Shown here one piece after another: positions 6,322 through 8,744 of a stretch of 8,744 nucleotides of DNA. Below the pieces are notes generated by a model. The model had not been told where the DNA came from and did no database searches. It saw only the letters and a list, made by a program, of their open reading frames with translations. Numbering within the stretch: position 1 is the first letter of the stretch; the number at the start of each line of letters is the position of its first letter. Location of the stretch: assembly GCA_022562335.1 (NCBI GenBank), contig JADFPM010000107.1, positions 1 to 8,744 on the forward strand, in the 5' to 3' direction. The DNA is from Chloroflexota bacterium. GTDB taxonomy: Bacteria; Chloroflexota; Dehalococcoidia; Lucifugimonadales; UBA3495. The position numbers and the translations under genes are program-made.

Positions 6322-7560
6322 TCAGAAGGCCACTGGCAGGGATTTAAGGCCGCGGAAAGCCGGGTTGTAGCGCCACTCCAACTCGTCAGCGGCCAACCGT
6401 AGACCGGGCCAGCGCTGCACCACGCCGCCAATGGAAATCTGCGCTTCCAAGCGGGCCAGAGCGGCGCCGAGGCAAAAGTGGGAGCCGAATCCGAACGACA
6501 AGTGCCGGTTGTCTTCCCGGGTGATGTCTAACCGGTCCGGGTTTGAGAACCGCTCGGGGTCCCGGTTAGCCGCGCTCAGGATCATTGTGACACGCTGGCC
6601 CTTTTCGATGCGCTTCCCGCCCAACTCTATGTCCGCCATGGCGATCCTTGCCGCGGACTGGACCGGCGAGTCGTAACGCAAGAATTCCTCTACGGCGGTT
6701 TCAATCAATTCAGGACGGGTACTCAGTTTTTCCAACTGGTCCCGGTTTTGCAGCAGGGCCAGCAGGCCGTTGCCGATAAGATTGGTGGTGGTCTCGTGGC
6801 CGGCCATCATCAGCAAGATGCACATGGAATAAAGCTCGGCCTCGCTGAATCTATCTCCCTCCTCCTCGGCAGCCACCAAGGCGGATATCAGGTCCTCTTG
6901 GGGCTCCAGACGGCGCTGGGAAATGATCTTCCTGAGGTAATCCGACAGCTCAAGCACGCTTTTTTGGGCTATTCCCCCCGTCTGGGCCACCATGCGGACA
7001 TTGCCCAGGAAGGCCGCCAGGTCGCCGGTCCAATTCTTAAATTGGTCCCGGTCCTCGGCCGGCACCCCCAGCATTTCGGAAATTGCGATGGCCGGCAAAG
7101 GGTAAGCCAGGTCTTCGATCAGATCAAATTTGCCATCCTGCCTGCCATTTTGTTGAATGCCATCCAACAGCCCTTCAACCGTTGCCTGAATGTTGGACCG
7201 CATCCGATCTATCACCCGAGGGGTGAACGCCTTGTTGGCCAGCATTCGGAGGCGCGTGTGGTCGGGAGGATCGGACATCAACATCATGTCCGAGAACAGG
7301 CGGATCAGGGGCTGGATCTTCTCGTTGGCGGCCTCCGAAAGCCGTTCCGTGAAACCGCTCATCAGTTCAGAAGAGAGGCGCTGGTCACGCAACGCGGCCA
7401 GGACGTCCGCGTAACGGGTGAGCACCCAGCCGTTGAGCCCCTGATGCCAGTGCACTGGGTCCTCGGTCCGGAGTTGTTGATAACGCGGGTAGGGGTCCGC
7501 GATGGTGGCGGGGTCAATGGGCGAGGGGTCGTTGAAAGTAGGCGTGGGTCGTTGGGCCAT
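6322..7560 (-). CDS. Cytochrome P450 monooxygenase
   Basis: The 412-residue soluble bacterial P450 is complete, inserting one oxygen from O2 into a substrate with electrons from a ferredoxin or similar partner. Signatures: I-helix MAGHETT (252-258) with the acid and Thr for O2 activation; K-helix ExxR at Glu292 to Arg295; heme-binding FGFGSHFCLGAALAR with Cys363 as thiolate ligand. There is no membrane anchor. The start at 7560 (MAQRPTPTF) has GGAGG 8 nt upstream. The frame stays open to an ATG at 7659, but those extra 33 codons partly read the repeat's SDR tail backwards and are very unlikely to be translated. It is flanked by 108-bp direct repeats. E1 beta lies 152 bp upstream on the same strand, so read-through is possible. 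No ferredoxin or reductase gene is in the window; substrate unknown. Confidence 0.96.
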   Translation of the reverse strand: MAQRPTPTFNDPSPIDPATIADPYPRYQQLRTEDPVHWHQGLNGWVLTRYADVLAALRDQRLSSELMSGFTERLSEAANEKIQPLIRLFSDMMLMSDPPDHTRLRMLANKAFTPRVIDRMRSNIQATVEGLLDGIQQNGRQDGKFDLIEDLAYPLPAIAISEMLGVPAEDRDQFKNWTGDLAAFLGNVRMVAQTGGIAQKSVLELSDYLRKIISQRRLEPQEDLISALVAAEEEGDRFSEAELYSMCILLMMAGHETTTNLIGNGLLALLQNRDQLEKLSTRPELIETAVEEFLRYDSPVQSAARIAMADIELGGKRIEKGQRVTMILSAANRDPERFSNPDRLDITREDNRHLSFGFGSHFCLGAALARLEAQISIGGVVQRWPGLRLAADELEWRYNPAFRGLKSLPVAF

Positions 7561-7568
7561 CTGCCGTT

Positions 7569-7573
7569 CCTCC
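7569..7573 (-). promoter_or_regulatory. RBS deciding the P450 start
   Basis: GGAGG on the minus strand lies 8 nt before the ATG at 7560. It supports that start over the longer frame from 7659, whose N-terminus would be antisense to the SDR tail. Confidence 0.8.
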
Positions 7574-7599
7574 AGACTGGCGCTAGATAAAATCCCCTC

Positions 7600-7702
7600 A
7601 GCCGAGGACGTGGCCAACATGGTGGCCTTCCTGGCCTCGGAAGACGCCGCGTTCATCACCGGGCAGGCCTACAACGTCAACGGCGGCCTGCTGTTTCATT
7701 AG
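7600..7702 (+). pseudogene. Headless SDR fragment (C-terminal 33 codons)
   Basis: The fragment encodes the last 33 SDR residues, from AEDVANMV to NVNGGLLFH, plus stop, with no Rossmann or catalytic part. A plus-strand frame beginning at 7502 happens to enter it in frame, but its first 33 codons are antisense to the P450 5' end and carry no protein signal. It is best read as a non-functional remnant of a rearrangement. A role as recombination target or antisense RNA is possible. Confidence 0.85.
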
Positions 7703-7707
7703 CCCGT
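7600..7707 (+). repeat. 108-bp direct repeat, copy 2
   Basis: Second copy of the SDR 3' end, 107 of 108 positions identical to 6166-6273, with an exact run of 99 bp. It ends 5 bp before the stop of the convergent E1 beta gene (7713) and begins 27 bp upstream of the P450 ribosome site. Confidence 0.97.
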
Positions 7708-7712
7708 TTTGA

Positions 7713-8744
7713 TCAGCCCCTGGCCAGCAGCCTCTGAACCGTGCTGATCACGCGGGCCTCGTTGGGCATGTAGTTGTTCTCCAACGCACGGCTGTAAGGC
7801 ACCGGCGTGTGGGGGGCCGTCACCCGGGACGGCGGCGCGTCCAGGTAGTCGAAGGCTTCTTCGGCCACCCTGGCGCAGATCTCGGAAGCCATGCTGCATA
7901 TCGGCGTGTCTTCATCCACCACAATCAGCCGGTGGGTACGCTTCACCGATTCGATGACGTGGTCGTAGTCGATGGGTGAGATGCTGAGCAGGTCCACCAC
8001 TTCGGCCTGGACGCCGGACTTGGCCAGTTCCTCGGCGGCGGCGGTGCAGATCCAGGTCATCTTTGAGATGCCCACCAGGGTGATATCTGTTCCTTCGCGG
8101 ACGGTCCGGGCTTTGCCCAAGGGCAGTTCGTAGGGTTCCTCGGGGACCAGGCCGGTGACGCCGTACAGCCCCTTGTGTTCGAAATACATCACCGGGTCGT
8201 CGTCCCGGATGGCCGCGGTGAGCAAACCCTTGGCCGTGTAGGCGTCGGAAGGGCAAACTCCCTTCAGCCCGGGGATGTGGCTGAATAGCGAATAGTAGGA
8301 TTCCGAGTGCTGGGCGGCGCTGCCGAAGCCGGCCCCGATGCGGGTCAAAAGGGTGAATGGCACCGTGACCTGGCCGCCGAACATGTAGCGCATCTTGGCG
8401 GCGTTGTTCAGCAGTTGGTCCATGCAAACGCCCACGAAGTCGATGAACATCAGCTCGGCGATGGTGCGCATACCCGTGGAGGCCGCTCCAATGGCCGCCC
8501 CGACGAAGGCTGCCTCGGACAGAGGCGTGTCCAGCACCCGCTGATTTCCGAACTGCTGGATCAAGCCAACGGTGGTGCGGAAAGGCCCGCCCCAGGCGTC
8601 GATTATGCCCAGATGCTCCCGGCCCGCGCCGCCGGCGATCTCCTCGCCCATGATGATGACCGACTCATCCCGCTCCATCTCCTGGCGGATGGCCTCATTG
8701 ATGGCTTCCCGGTACTGGATCTCCCGCGTGCCTGTGGCAGCCAT
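7713..8744 (-). CDS. 2-oxoacid dehydrogenase E1 component, beta subunit
   Basis: The 343-residue protein is the transketolase-like beta subunit of a pyruvate, acetoin or branched-chain 2-oxoacid dehydrogenase E1. With E1 alpha it binds thiamine diphosphate and decarboxylates a 2-oxoacid (or cleaves acetoin). Seen: IMGEEIAGGAG (31-41); RVLDTPLSEAAFVGAAIG with Glu77 as the TPP-activating glutamate; IAELMFIDF (95-103); GAGFGSAAQHSESYYSLFSHIPGL in two parts, with His146 at the conserved active-site histidine; VDEDT (276-280) in the C-terminal transketolase domain. Length fits the family. ATG is exactly at the right edge, so the upstream ribosome site and the expected E1 alpha gene are not visible, and a slightly longer N-terminus cannot be excluded. 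Pyruvate, acetoin or branched-chain specificity cannot be decided. Confidence 0.94.
   Translation of the reverse strand: MAATGTREIQYREAINEAIRQEMERDESVIIMGEEIAGGAGREHLGIIDAWGGPFRTTVGLIQQFGNQRVLDTPLSEAAFVGAAIGAASTGMRTIAELMFIDFVGVCMDQLLNNAAKMRYMFGGQVTVPFTLLTRIGAGFGSAAQHSESYYSLFSHIPGLKGVCPSDAYTAKGLLTAAIRDDDPVMYFEHKGLYGVTGLVPEEPYELPLGKARTVREGTDITLVGISKMTWICTAAAEELAKSGVQAEVVDLLSISPIDYDHVIESVKRTHRLIVVDEDTPICSMASEICARVAEEAFDYLDAPPSRVTAPHTPVPYSRALENNYMPNEARVISTVQRLLARG

Noticed and set aside
7502..7702. 66-codon plus-strand gene ending in an SDR tail
   Set aside because: Its first half is antisense to the P450 start and only its second half is SDR-derived; no promoter or ribosome site supports expression. 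Kept as a pseudogene fragment.

Overview
The window is bacterial: GC-rich coding DNA, Shine-Dalgarno-led genes, sigma70-type promoters and a tRNA with an encoded CCA end. The gene mix (LLM-class flavin monooxygenase, NHL/PAL-like propeller, TRZ/ATZ-type amidohydrolase, SDR, cytochrome P450, 2-oxoacid dehydrogenase E1 beta) resembles catabolic gene sets of environmental lineages such as Chloroflexota (SAR202/Dehalococcoidia-like). That placement is an inference from gene content only and is weakly supported.

Layout. Positions 1-797 (minus) hold the N-terminal part of an unrecognised protein that runs off the left edge. Positions 798-1325 are non-coding and carry three GC-rich inverted repeats. 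A tRNA-Asp(GUC) lies at 1326-1402 (minus), with a strong promoter at 1441-1469. An apparent two-gene operon (minus) follows: an NHL-repeat/PAL-like propeller protein (2645-3526), then an LLM-class flavin-dependent oxidoreductase (1517-2638), 6 nt apart. Their 266-bp upstream gap contains a 28-bp near-palindrome. An amidohydrolase (3793-5334, minus) and an SDR dehydrogenase (5417-6268, plus) diverge from an 82-bp gap in which two promoters share a palindromic -10 region. A complete cytochrome P450 (6322-7560, minus) converges on the SDR. The right edge is a complete E1 beta subunit (7713-8744, minus) whose E1 alpha partner is probably just outside.

The most unusual structure is a 108-bp direct repeat. 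The last 33 codons of the SDR, its stop and 5 more bases (6166-6273) recur at 7600-7707 with one synonymous difference. The two copies bracket the P450 gene, and the second sits 5 nt from the end of the E1 beta gene. The second copy is a headless SDR fragment. It suggests that the P450 block was inserted or rearranged here, and that it could be lost by recombination between the repeats. Because E1 beta and P450 are both on the minus strand, a read-through transcript would carry a 108-nt antisense copy of the SDR mRNA tail.

How the genes might work together (inference): the amidohydrolase could remove an amine or other group from a heterocycle or amide, the LLM enzyme and P450 could oxygenate, the SDR could oxidise an alcohol, and the 2-oxoacid dehydrogenase could feed acyl-CoA into central metabolism. 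No substrate can be read from the sequence, and no dedicated transporter, regulator, transposase or integrase is present.
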